From: Owenia fusiformis
Taxonomy: Eukaryota; Annelida; Polychaeta; Sabellida; Oweniidae
Direction: 5' to 3'
NCBI GenBank assembly: GCA_903813345.2
Contig: CAIIXF020000008.1
Span: 17,904,822 to 17,968,821, forward strand
DNA: 64,000 nucleotides
In this document: positions 21,557 through 33,100 of the stretch, in pieces
Numbering within the stretch: position 1 is the stretch's first letter
Layout: each line of letters starts with the position of its first letter
Made by a program: the position numbers and the translations under genes
The notes under the pieces: generated by a model
What the model saw: only the letters and a program-made list of their open reading frames with translations
What the model was told of the DNA's origin: nothing
Database searches by the model: none

Positions 21557-21884
21557 CAGGGGCGGATCTGGGAATCAACAAGGGGGGGGGGCCAAATTTC
21601 AAGTCAGAGAAAAAAACGACCGCACTTGCGCGTAAAAAAATTTGGGCCCCTAAAACCAAAAAGTGGGCCCAAATGTTGAAATTTTGAGGCCCATTTTCTT
21701 CAAAATTTGGCCTGAAATTAAAAAATAAGGCCTTAAAAGGCCCAGTAATGATCAAAGAGGCCCACTTTTTAGGGCCTGAAGGCCTTTTTTGGCCCAACAT
21801 TTTTTTTGGGCCCAATTTTTTTTTTCTGGCCCACCCAAGGGGGGGGGGGCGGGCCCCCAGGCCCCCCCCCCTAATCCGCCAGTG
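21557..21884. mobile_element. hAT-like MITE with G/C-run interior
   Basis: The left end CAGGGGCGGATCTGGG and the right end (complement) CACTGGCGGATTAGGG are similar inverted termini. CAAAG flanks both sides directly. CAGGGGCGGATC-type ends are common in hAT-derived MITEs, although their 8-bp duplication is not evident here. The interior has long G and C runs and repeated GGCCCAA words. The 167-codon frame across it is low-complexity and not a gene. Confidence 0.55.
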
Positions 21885-22129
21885 CAAAGTACTTGCTTTG
21901 CGGTTTAGTAAACACAAGGAAAGACGGGGACTTACGGGGAAATACAACATATTATAATGCAACTAATTGGATTTCTATATTTTAAAATCTAGCCTATTTT
22001 CTCACATGGTAAGTTTGCGTTGATCACATCAAGAAAATTAGCTAATTTGGCACATAACTAAGAAATCGATTCACTAATTACGCGTACCTGCTAATTCGAA
22101 TCAAGGACGTACAAATGTTGTATTGAGTT

Positions 22130-23110
22130 TGAAGGTGTTTCATTAAACCATCTACTTTGGGCTGATGACTTAGTATTAATAGCCAGCTCTAAATCTGGGG
22201 CACAATCTATGCTAGACTCTCTCTCTTGATTTTTGCAGAAACTATCATCTTGTTGTCAACACTGTTAAAACAAAGGCTATTATTTTTAACTCTAAATCAG
22301 ATGAAACTTTTAAATTCAATGATGAAGTGATTGCATGTGTAGAAGACTACAAAAACCTAGGGCGAATTTCAACAGTAAATATATTTTTGATAAACAAATA
22401 TGCTATCTTAAAGAACAATCTAGAGAAGCTTTATTCAAAATAAAGCAACAATATCACAAGTTTAGTGACATTCCCATATCAGTTGCCTTACATCATGTAC
22501 ATTTATTTGATTCACTTGTCCAACCAATTTTGATGTATGGTTCAGAAATATGGTCAAGTAAAAAACATATCAAGTCACTCGAAACTATTCACCTGGCCTT
22601 TTTAAAAAGCATTCTTGGTGTGAAAACATCAACTGCAACCCTAGCAGTCTATGGAGAGCTGGGTTGTTTCCCCCTTAGTTCGTGCTTTGATACTAATCTT
22701 ATTAAATATTGGATACGGCTTATACAACTTTGTCCAGATAACCTCCTTTATAAAGCATACCTTTATGACTATGAAATGTACAGTTTAGGATTTAAAAATA
22801 CTTGGTCAAGTAAGGTTCATAATATTTTAAAAGATTGTAATCTCCAAAGCACTTGGAATGAACAAGTTGTTGAGGATGACTGTGTACGCGTATTTGAAAA
22901 GTACCTAACTAAAACATTGCACCAAAATTATAAGGAGAAATGGAAGTGTGATTTACAATTACATACCCAGTTTTGTGAACCATTTCATGGATTTTGTTGT
23001 GAATTTCAGTTGCAATTGAAATCGAGTCTGAGTGAATCTTTCAATGGTGCCTTAAAACTGACCATGATGTCAATATTAACCCCAATGTCGACCCTTGGTT
23101 TCCACTGAAT
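22130..23110 (+). pseudogene. 5'-truncated, frameshifted LINE reverse transcriptase
   Basis: HLLWADDLVLIASS near 22149 carries the reverse-transcriptase catalytic A/WADD motif (22158-22169). A stop and frameshift follow about 60 bases later. The reading resumes with TKAIIFNSKS and EDYKNLG, then shifts again into a 257-codon frame with LVQPILMYGSEIWSS, HLAFLKSILGVKTS and AVYGELGCFPL. These are typical of the C-terminal half of non-LTR retrotransposon ORF2. The endonuclease and the N-terminal RT half are absent, and there are at least two frame breaks, so it is inactive. I cannot name the clade with certainty. Confidence 0.85.
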
Positions 23111-24620
23111 GAACAAAGAATAAAGGATAGGTATCGATATGGTGAACTGAATTCAACAATGTTTTTCTCTTAAACCAATTATTGAAAACATTCTGTAAAA
23201 AACACGGTATTTACAATTTAATGCGAATATTATTTAGAAATATTCTATATACATGTAACTGTCTTTGTTAACATTTTTTGTTTTTTAGTGCAATTGTTTT
23301 TGCTCCTTTCTACCAATTCTCTAGAATGAAATAAAATGCCTTTCCAAACCTTGTTGGAACAAAATAGCATATACAACATGTTTTTAAACCTCTCAATATT
23401 ATAGTTATACAAAGGAATTTTTGGTAGATTTTAAAAAAGTATTCAAAAAATTAAAACAAAATCGCCCCAAAATAGATAAAAATTAAGATAAACCTTTTAT
23501 TTCATTAACAAGCTACTTTTTTTAAATCGACCAAAATTTCCTTTGCACTACAATTACAATATTGAGAGACCTAAACATGTCATCCCTTTTAGGCCCATAA
23601 AATTTATATATTTCTCAGCAAACAATTTAGTGTTTTTTTTTGAGTTTGTGTTTGTTTTCCTTGTACCCTTGCATGATTTGGATTTTGCCATCCTCTTCTA
23701 GCCTATAAACACCTATCATTGATTTAAAATAAACGAATTGGAGGTGAAATTAAAATTGGAACACTTCCATTTATTCCATCTATCGACATCACCGCATCTT
23801 TAATATTCAAAATTTTGCACAATTCGAATTACAGACACACAGAGATAAGTCTAGATTATTGATTATTATAAAAATTGATGCACGTTATTAATTATACATG
23901 GCCTTTGCATACTTATTATATCATTTACCAGCATGCGATGTTGATAGATGGCAGTGCGTCTGTCTTGAGATGATGTTGAATATATTGGACGTCTTCTTCA
24001 AAAATTGATGATTAACTTTCATTGCCTTTATCATAATGATTACATGCAGCTTGACTTTACTTTGGGGCCACCTCATAGCATTTCGTTCAGAGCAATCGTG
24101 CTTCATTCCTTCACAGGCTACGCACCCATCCTCCATACGCAGTGTTCAGGCATCATTCACTTTTATTGTTGCCTCGTGAAAAAATCAGATTCACTCCAGG
24201 TCTCTAATGTCGCATCATCTTCTAAGCCTTGAGCTGAATCAATTATCGGTTCTTAATATAAATGTTTCTAAATGGTTGATATTTTAGACACATTACAGTG
24301 GTAAAGTACGTATTTGGGATCCGGGACATCATGGACGTAAACGCTTATTACAGGTTGAACCAAAAATATGACCTTAAATTACTAAGCTGAATGACTGAGT
24401 TATTAACACTTTGGATTACCGTTTTGGTTTTGGCCCACTCTGTATAATGGCCCTAAAGGTTATCATCCTTTCTTATTGGTTAATGCAGCGACCTAATCAT
24501 TAATATTCCCTCACGATTTCATATCCAATCGAACAGAATCCGATAGAATAGAGTCTCTGGGTCCCATTGGAGCCATTTTATACGTTCGTTGTCACTGGCG
24601 TTTTTCAAAACAGAGCTAAC
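23111..24620. other. AT-rich intergenic DNA, no gene seen
   Basis: Only a dispersed word (CTTGCATGATTTGGATTTTGCC, close to 18934) stands out. The open frames are short and overlap on opposite strands. Confidence 0.4.
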
Positions 24621-25197
24621 CCTACTATCACACCAAACTAGTTCTCACTACGTTCTCGAAAACGGGTTTAAACTGTGCACGAACGGATTTGACGTACTAA
24701 GAACCCACTAAGAACCGTTTGGGATCTGTTTACAAACTTCATGAAACTACTAGAACGAGTAGGTCCTCCAGCACTTAGAGCTACTCAAATTTTCTGGTGA
24801 TCGTCAAAACGTTGCCGAATCGGTTTTAAACTGTGTGCGAACAGAATGAACGTAGCTACAACGTTCTACGGTCTGTTTACAAACTTCATGGACTTTCTCG
24901 AACGCGGTATGTGATTTAGAATTTTGAATCGATTCAAAATTCGATGGCGACCATACCGTTCTGTAATCAGGTCATGATGACCTTCTAGACTAAGGGACGG
25001 TTTATACTACGTTGCACACCGACGTGGTGCGACCTGAACGAACTGCGAATGAGATGGACGTATTGAAGACTGTTTATGAACGAAGTAGCTAATTATTTTA
25101 GACATATATCCCGACCGCAGCCAGATTGAGCCCGTTTTACGACATTTTCGTAGGACTGGCAAGAACGGGTAAGAACTAGTTTGGTGTGATAGGGGGG
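24621..25197. mobile_element. 577-bp TIR element, TATCACACCAAACTAGTTCT ends
   Basis: The left end reads CCTACTATCACACCAAACTAG and TTCT; the right end, complemented, reads CCCCCCTATCACACCAAACT and AGTTCT. TAAC lies directly outside both ends (24617-24620 and 25198-25201), a possible 4-bp duplication. The interior repeats GTTTACAAACTTCATG and GGTTTAAACTGTG-GCGAAC words about 150 bp apart. No ORF. CCC ends with a 4-bp duplication recall piggyBac, but TTAA is absent. Confidence 0.65.
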
Positions 25198-25957
25198 TAA
25201 CCTAATCATCCTTATAAGAACATTGCACAAGTGATCAATAATCGCAGCTGATTGGGCAATGGTCATCAAATCATCAAGACATTGTTGATAAATTACACAT
25301 TAATTTATTTATTCGATGTTCAGCTACATATTAATGAAATTAAACCATTAATTACAAATAAATTGACAACGTAACAAAATATATCGTTTTTATCTAAATA
25401 ATATCTTACATGATGATAAAAAACATTTAATGCGTTTCTCTGGAGAATACATGGAATTACAAGTTGACGGGGGACTTCTGCTTTGCATATTGCGCTCATA
25501 CAATTGTTTCTGTATTATGACATGCATCTGATCATCTGAGCCAAATGTGTTATATCATTTATAAACACAAAATATAGTTTACATTAAATACTGTAGCTTA
25601 CAAATGCACTTGATATATGTATAAAATGAATTCCGACATAATCGCAAAAAATCAAAAGTGTCTAGTTCTACAACATTGCAGTTACCATGGAAACCAACAT
25701 TTTAAAGAAGCTTTCCAACGGTACCAGAATTAGTCGTTAACCAATTTTAAAAGGTTTAAACCCAATAAAATATTGCCCTTCCCTTCCCTGTGTATCGATG
25801 TTTGAGAGGTGGTACAATGGTTTAAAATACTAATCTGAACTAAGCACACCAACGTTTTAAACCTGGTACATCAAAATTCGTTTTTATCACACCATTCATT
25901 GACAAGACACGACAGACACAACAATAAATCTTTACAATTACAGGGAGACCTGCATAT
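25198..25957. other. AT-rich intergenic DNA, no gene seen
   Basis: No coding frame or repeat unit stands out. Confidence 0.4.
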
Positions 25958-26028
25958 CCGAACACCTCTCAAATCCGAACACCTCTCAAATCCGAACACC
26001 TCTCTAATCCGAACACCTCTCAATATGA
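25958..26028. repeat. 17-bp minisatellite
   Basis: Four copies of TCCGAACACCTCTCAAA. The word resembles the inner part of the CAGTAAAAC...CTCTCTAAGTGGAAC elements, so this may be a relic of one. Confidence 0.85.
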
Positions 26029-26603
26029 ACGCTTTTTCTCGGTCACACATATGTTATCTGCCATTGACTCACAAATTCAAAAAAACAGCATCTGCTAATC
26101 GCAGCTGTATTCGGATCAGACAGGATTTGTTGCACCTTAATTTCTAATTTATTCGAGAGATCTTTTGAAAGTTCATGAGAACATAATCTACAAGTCCATT
26201 GAATATGACATACGAAAGCATTACACTTTCGATTGATAAATCATGATAAACCATGTTTCTGTTTCTTTTCTCCCTAGCCGTTAGATTGCTAGTCGAGAAA
26301 CAAATTTGATATATAATGATGAGTATCAGAATTCATAATGCTGATTTTGCAGTAAAACATCACCTTAAGGTAGTGACATCTATACAAAATAAAAATACTG
26401 AACAGGCCGGGTGCTGAAAACTGGATCAATCCATTCTAGACTTTTTGTTATCATCAATATGTCATAAAACCTCAGATCATAAACAGAACGTATACATCAT
26501 ATTTACAATTATCAAGGGATTTTAATCACGATGCTCCTAAATACATTTCATTGTTTTGTACTACCTTGAGTTTCTTTTTTGATTACTTTTATATTAGAAA
26601 ATA

Positions 26604-26960
26604 CAGGGTGACTCAAAAAATGCCACCTACTTATAACTTTCTCAATAATGGAGGAATCTTTATAATCTTTATGTGTAGATAGAGTATTTAATGGAAGAAA
26701 GATTGGTATTCTTGCATAGCATCAACAACTTGGAAATTAAGGGAAATCTCATTTTCCGCGGAGGCATGCTCTGACACAAAATCACTCAAATATGTAAATT
26801 AGACGCGATATATCTTAACCTCAAAGTTGTTGATGCTACATTATATACTAAAACAGTCTTTCTTCCATTGAACACTATATCTACACAAAAATCACGGAGA
26901 TTCCTTCATTATTAAGAAAGATATTCCAAAATTAGAGGGTGGCATTTTTGTGTCACCCTG
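26604..26960. mobile_element. 357-bp mariner-type foldback MITE
   Basis: TA|CAGGGTGACTCAAAAAATGC and GCATTTTTGTGTCACCCTG|TA form inverted ends with a TA duplication. Inverted similarity continues through most of the element (AATGGAAGAAAGA, GCATCAACAACTT), so the whole molecule folds on itself. It is non-coding. A similar single end (CAGGGTGAGCCAAAAATGG) lies at 30987. Confidence 0.85.
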
Positions 26961-27557
26961 TACAATACTAGATATAGTATATGTAATTTCGTGTTCAATT
27001 GTTCGTTTTTAATGTGGGGAACTGTATTGTATGTCTTATACGTTACCTCAACTAATCAACGGCAAGTAATGCGGCTTTTGTGGTTTGATTTTTTATGGCG
27101 TGTTTGTCAAATTATGTCTGATAATAGGTAATATAGTTCATTTAAAGCAGGGATACATGTTTCCATTAACGTTACACACATTTATAATATACAAGTAATA
27201 CTCATTTTTAATATCAGATTCTGCCTATATGTAGTCGTTGATGGCGGTGTAGTGACTAGCGACACTGGCTTATCTAGCATTAATACATTCTCACTTATCA
27301 TTATTTTGATTTGGTCCCAAGTGTCAACTTTATAGTAAGCGATGGGTACTCGGTAAAACGGGTACTTAAACTTCATGAATTATTCCGATATGCTACCTGA
27401 TTTATATTCTTCTCTCGTCGTTCCATCAACATTCGGTTGTAATTTAACTACAATTGCTCTGGTGCAAATTTAACATCCAAATCATAATACAGTGAATTAG
27501 TTTCAATCAGATATAACGGCCAGCATTGAATTTGCACTTGTCCCCACCCGGTTATAA

Positions 27558-28035
27558 CGACTTTGTAACAAAATGGATAAACTTCCCTCGGAGGAAATTT
27601 TTATTTTCATCATTCTAACCATAAAGGAGGTTGATTTGTATCCAAATATTTTACCCGTATGTTCATGGTAACATCTGGTTTCTGAAAAGACAACCAGTAC
27701 GAGTATATCGTGCACTCAAGGGTTTCAATAATCGAGTGAGAAATCTCTTACTTTAGTAACAAGGACGTCGCGGATGTTAACACAATACAACCAAGACGTT
27801 ATGAAATTCACAATTCACACGTCCTTGTTGCTGAAGTGAGGGAATTTTCACCCGATTATCGAAGCTGATGGATATATTTGCTCGTGACTGACTAGATCTT
27901 CAGTAACCGGGTGTTACTATTTACATACGGGTAAAATATTTGGATTGTAATCAACCTCTGTGTTTGTTAGAATGCTGAAAAAATCTAACAATTTTTCTCT
28001 TACGGAAGTTCATCCATTTTGTTATAAATACATAG
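27558..28035. mobile_element. ~480-bp near-complete palindromic foldback element
   Basis: GTAACAAAATGGATAAACTTCC at the left pairs with GGAAGTTCATCCATTTTG at the right. GGAGGTTGATTTGTATCCAA pairs with TTGGATTGTAATCAACCTC. AATCGAGTGAGAAATCTC and AACAAGGACGT pair with ACGTCCTTGTT and ACCCGATTATCG near the centre. The arms are roughly 200 bp with moderate divergence. Confidence 0.7.
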
Positions 28036-29734
28036 GTACGTAACGTCTTTAAATTCAAGTTGAGACCAGTGATTTGGGAATACAGAATACGTCAAAACGC
28101 CATACACTTTTGTGGCGTCTTGGAATAGGTAATTACAAGCTATCCTCTTTGACCCAATGGTGAACCCGAAAGGGTATAAAGATAATGGGTTACTTCACAT
28201 TTACGTCATACCATCCTACTAACATCAAATTCTTCATACCATCGTGTACCTATGTAGCAGATGATGGCGCAAGAATACATTCCAAAATGTTTCTCAACGT
28301 AACAACGGCTGATCAATGTCTTTCATCGATTGACTAGCAAAAGCTCTAATCGCAAGATTATTTAATGACTGTGTTTCATCGAAACTTATAATGTCGTTTC
28401 GGTTTCAACCTGGCATACTAAACGCAGTATAATCATATCCGCGGTAGATATGATTGATATCTTCCCTATAAAATCCAGAATCTGTTTGTGGTAACTCCTG
28501 GAATTTTATCAAATATCTCCAGGTCTCTAAGCTGGGTCGTTGAAGTATCCAATACTACTCTGTCGTCTTACGTAATATGGCACTTTTTGTTTGGGAGAAG
28601 AACACTTTTTGGAGTTCACTGAAATGAAAAAAAATCTCAAAAGTGGTGTAAAATTTGGCCCACAGGCTCTTAATAACACTCCCCACAAATAGCTTGACAA
28701 CTACAACTCCTATTAGACCATGTGTTAAAGTCATGCTTTGCGAGTTTTAAACAACATCAAAAGATATCTTACGTAAATGAGAAAATGTTTTTTAATCGGA
28801 CATAAACATACCTAACATGCTATCTAGTCGGGAGTTAACATTTCGAGGAAATAAACGTAAAGTTGCTCAGTCAAGGTGAAGAAACGGGGGAAATACGGGA
28901 ATTAAAGGAACATGGTGAGTTATTAGAAACCAGATGTCCAAGGGACGGGCAATCATTCAAAGGGCTGTCTAATAATGACAAACAGTTTTTCTTTTTTCTA
29001 CGTTATTGCATCGCGTCTATTTTCTATTGGTTAAATTTGAATTGATTGGATTTTTTTCCAAGACACGGATGTTGGAATAGCATATTAAGAGAATGAATAC
29101 TCGCTCAATTTATTAATGTAAGTACAAAGGCTTTGAATAAGTTCCGTAACGAGATTGATATGATATTTGACTTCAGAGTCTGGCATTTCAATAAACTTCT
29201 TGAGAAGTTCTACATCATGTTTAATCTCGACAAAACATTCTCGGCTTGTCGTGCTGCAGTAACCTTTATGACAAAAGGTCTTTAATGACTAAGTAAACCA
29301 AGGGAAATTGATGCTCAGAACAATATATCGTCGTTAATTCTGGATGGCGACCTTTGTTTTTCTAAAATCCAGGGAGCATTACAATTTGACATGCTTGATT
29401 GGATCAATAGACGAATAGGTAACATAGGTGATCAAATTAGCTCTGTTATGATGATGAAAGGACAGATGGACCCCTGACACACGAAGTGAGAATGTACAAT
29501 TTAGACTATTCTGATCTATTAGGGCCCTTTGCTCTTTGAAAAGCTGTGTATATATGAGATTAGAAGCAATGAGCATTTTCTTTTTGTCTTTTTGTATTTT
29601 TCAAATACGATATACCGCGAGGTAGGTATGGTAGGGCTCCTTTTAAACATCATATGCATTGTGGTTGTAGGGATCGCATTCTTATTAGGCATTATTCATT
29701 TGATCAAACATAACTAGCTGACACTAGTATGATC
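28036..29734. other. Intergenic or Stum intron DNA, no exon identified
   Basis: I searched the minus strand by eye for a terminal Stum exon and found none that is convincing. Short open frames here have no family character. Confidence 0.35.
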
Positions 29735-29985
29735 TAATTCTCACCTGACATACGTATCGAGTTCATACATTTTCACTTGACATTTTTTGTAAAGATCATA
29801 GATTCTCACTTGACATCTGTACAAATGCCTTTAATTCTCACCTGACATCTGTATAAAGGTCATACATTCTCACTTGACATCAGTACAAATGCCTTTGATT
29901 CTCACCTGACATCTGTATAAAGGTCATACATTCTCACTTGACATCAGTACAAATGCCTTTAATTCTCACCTGACATTTGTATAAA
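29735..29985 (-). repeat. 32-bp minisatellite derived from STUM exon-2 end and splice donor
   Basis: Eight copies of TTCTCAC(C/T)TGACAT, each followed by TGTATAAAGGTCATAC or a variant, at about 32-bp spacing. Two alternating versions give a 64-bp higher period. The last copy (29963-29985) is the true exon end with its GTGAGA donor. Each of the others, on the gene strand, offers CAGGTGAGAA or CAAGTGAGAA. Confidence 0.85.
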
Positions 29986-30146
29986 GTTCATTCCCCACAG
30001 AATGCTCCAGACCCAGCCTACGATCACGAGGAAGGTTGCCATCTGTAACACGGCAGTCAGGATGTTCCACGCAACAGCCGTGGCTCTTTTGTTCATCCGG
30101 GTACTCGTCCCTTTACAGAACAGACTAAATGCTGACACCAGTGTTC
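29970..30146 (-). CDS. STUM: STUM exon 2, membrane domain (aa 206-264)
   Basis: Acceptor ATGCTTTCAG. It encodes two further hydrophobic segments split by the basic loop KGTSTRMNKRA, and ends NFIQMS. A strong donor (CAG|GTGAGA) follows at 29969, but an in-frame TAA eight bases later (29961-29959) makes a terminal exon also possible. Confidence 0.85.
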
Positions 30147-33100
30147 CTGAAAGCATATTTGATGAAATTAAGACAAAACACTTCGTAATCTACCCTTTGC
30201 ATTCGTTTGACTTCACTTCTTAAAAGAGAGCTTCGTCTTAGTAGTTTATAACTAGACTCTGCACGCAGGGTATTCGTAATCTAAAGTTAGCAATAGATTT
30301 GGATACAGAGCTTATTTTCTATTGATATCAAACAGAGTAGGTATTTTTGATGAAATAATAAAATAATCTCTCGAAAATCATATATCATCATTATATTTAT
30401 AAAACTCTGTTAAAGTGCTTGCACATTTACATATTTTTAGGTATTCAGCTATACTTTAAGATACTGAAGGTAAAGTTCAAACTCATTGTGGTTAGTTATT
30501 GAATTACCTCTCTTGGGGAAATATTGAGTTTGCAATTATTATCGAAGGAGGATTTTTGTAAACACAACTCTCCAATTTTAGAAACAGAATGCACAAGAAT
30601 CCCAATGGAGACCCTCAGGATACAGGTTAAATGTGAAACCTTGTCTTAATGTATAATTGAGCCAGGCCACAGGGAAAGGGGTCTTATTACAGATTTTTTC
30701 AATATTCTGATTATTTGTTTATCTTAAAAAGCACAAAGAAACCTTTCAAATGAGCCATGGCTTGTGTCCTAACAATCTTTCCTTGCATAATATAGACCAA
30801 AAAGTCTGATCTGAATTGAGCACATTTTCCTCTTAATCGTGGGCACATTTTTGCCTCTGTAGCACAATTTTAATTTTTGTGATACGACCGGTTTTTCCAT
30901 GGCCAGGCTCAATTAATAGTTAATAAAGATTTTGTGACTGGGGATTTAGTTGATATTCTGTTCGTTTTTGCGAGTCGACAATTTGTACAGGGTGAGCCAA
31001 AAATGGTAGCCCAAACAACTGTCTGTCACACAGCATGGGTTTAACGTTATACTCGTATTTGGCACAATTAAACGTACATTCGTTCAATGTTCCTTCATTC
31101 CACTAAGGTCCATTTGTCTATTTCCAACGGTCACGATTTTATGGGCATTTAAAAAACATGCTCCAAATGTTGAAGAAATGCTGGAAAAGTGAAAATTTTT
31201 GAAAAATTAAAGTTTTGAAAAATGAATTTTTTGAAAAAGAAGTAAAATGGTTGAATTTACCCGGGATGATATCGATATCATCCCTGATATCATCCCTCTA
31301 ATCCTGATATCAACCCGATCCCAAATATGTGATTTATCACTTGCTATAATTATATACCTGATTTGACAATGGTATGAAGAAAATTACATAAGTCCCTTTA
31401 CTGCGCGCACATTACGTTTCACGTCCAGGTTTTGCAATTTTTGTAGCAAAATGCAATATTTAGAGATAAATATTTTAACTATTGCTAGTCGCTTATAGAG
31501 AACCCAAGAAAATGGATCAACGGTAATGTAGACCTATAAAACAACCATCCATGAATATTTGAGTTCGGTGAAACACTCCATAACTCCTGTCGAGGAGAAA
31601 GTCTATATCGTTATTGAGTTTAGATTATTTCTGTAAGATAAAACACCCGGGGCTTGAAACTTCATGCTGGAAATCAGAGCTAGTACAAATCTGTACATAC
31701 GCAGAATTCAATATGATTTGGTTTAGAGGTTTACATTAAGAATATAGGATGTTACTATCACCGTGACACAGCCAATCTACTTTGAGTCTTCAACATTACG
31801 ATAACCCTAACGGTGACAATACTCAATATTGTTCAAAATGCTAGCTTTGCACTCGTTTGACTTCGCTTCTTAAAAGCGCCTCATGTTCAGGGTATGCGAA
31901 TCTGAATCTTTACCATAATTGGGAATTTCATTCACCACCCACATACTGTCCAACAAACAGCCTCTATACTTCAAGCCAGGGTCAGGCCCGTAGCCAATAA
32001 TTCTTATTGCTTATTGCTTGATTTTGCGCAAAAAATGTCAAAAGTAACCCCCCCCCTGTATTTTTCAGAAACCCCTAGGCAAAAGCTGGATACGGGCCTG
32101 AAAACTATGCCCAGTTCCTTGTAATTCTACACGAGTGTCAGCGACTAAGAGATCAGAAGGTCTCTGTGAAAGAAGCAAAATCCCAACAATTATAAAGCGT
32201 ACACCCTGATCTTCATCTCTTACATTATGAGACATTTTCCTGGATTTCAGTTCATCTCGATTGAGTTGCAACTGTTATTACGTATAGTGGATATCGTGTA
32301 ATCTTTGCATTTAATGTCCTGGCAATTTATAATGAGCATTGCATTATATTGTCATTTGCTATTGATAATAGGGAGTTTGAACTTGCAACCTAAACGTGAA
32401 CGGAAAATATTTAAGACGTGTCGCAAAAAGGTGGCGCATTTGTTTTTTAAGGGTATCGCGTGAATGTAACTTTGATTCCCCGGATTATAAGATAATATTC
32501 TAATTAAAGTTATATATCATTTTAAAGCTGTTTCGATGAAGTTTTTAGATCAACTACACTCCGTTCACGATTCTCGCGCGTTCTTTTTTAAAAAGAGTTT
32601 TTTACCAAAACATCTGGCAAATATCCCCTGTTGACACGTTACATTTTGAATTATTTTTCGTCTTTAAACGCTCATAACTCAAACAATATATGACTATTAT
32701 ACTTATTTTTCGTCTTGATAAAGGTAGATGGACGTTTTATTTCAAAGGATGAATTATAGTAAGCGTCCCATATTGTGACGTCATAGAGTTTGAAAAATAG
32801 AATCTGTTGACAGCGACCTTTTTTGCTCATTTTTTGTTGCCTTCAGCTTCCTTCTCAGGTGTACATTAAACAAAAAATACGAGATCAATTTTTAATAAAT
32901 CATACATGATTATTTTGCTCTTAAACTCTAGTTTATTAAATAGTTGATTTTGTTCGCAAAAGTATGTGCTTTCTGTTGTATGTGGAAAAGTGGAGGACGA
33001 AAGGTTTTCAAAATTCATTAAAATAGGGCTAATTTACGCCATTCGCCTATTTTCAAGCACAGCAACACGTATATATATTTCACCTAAAATATCAATTGAT

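Noticed and set aside
21459-21962. 167-codon frame rich in Gly, Pro and Lys
   Set aside because: It crosses the G/C runs of a MITE and has no domain; it is low complexity only.
27182-27376. Possible terminal STUM exon on the minus strand
   Set aside because: The phase can be made to fit, but there is no pyrimidine tract before the acceptor and no family similarity.
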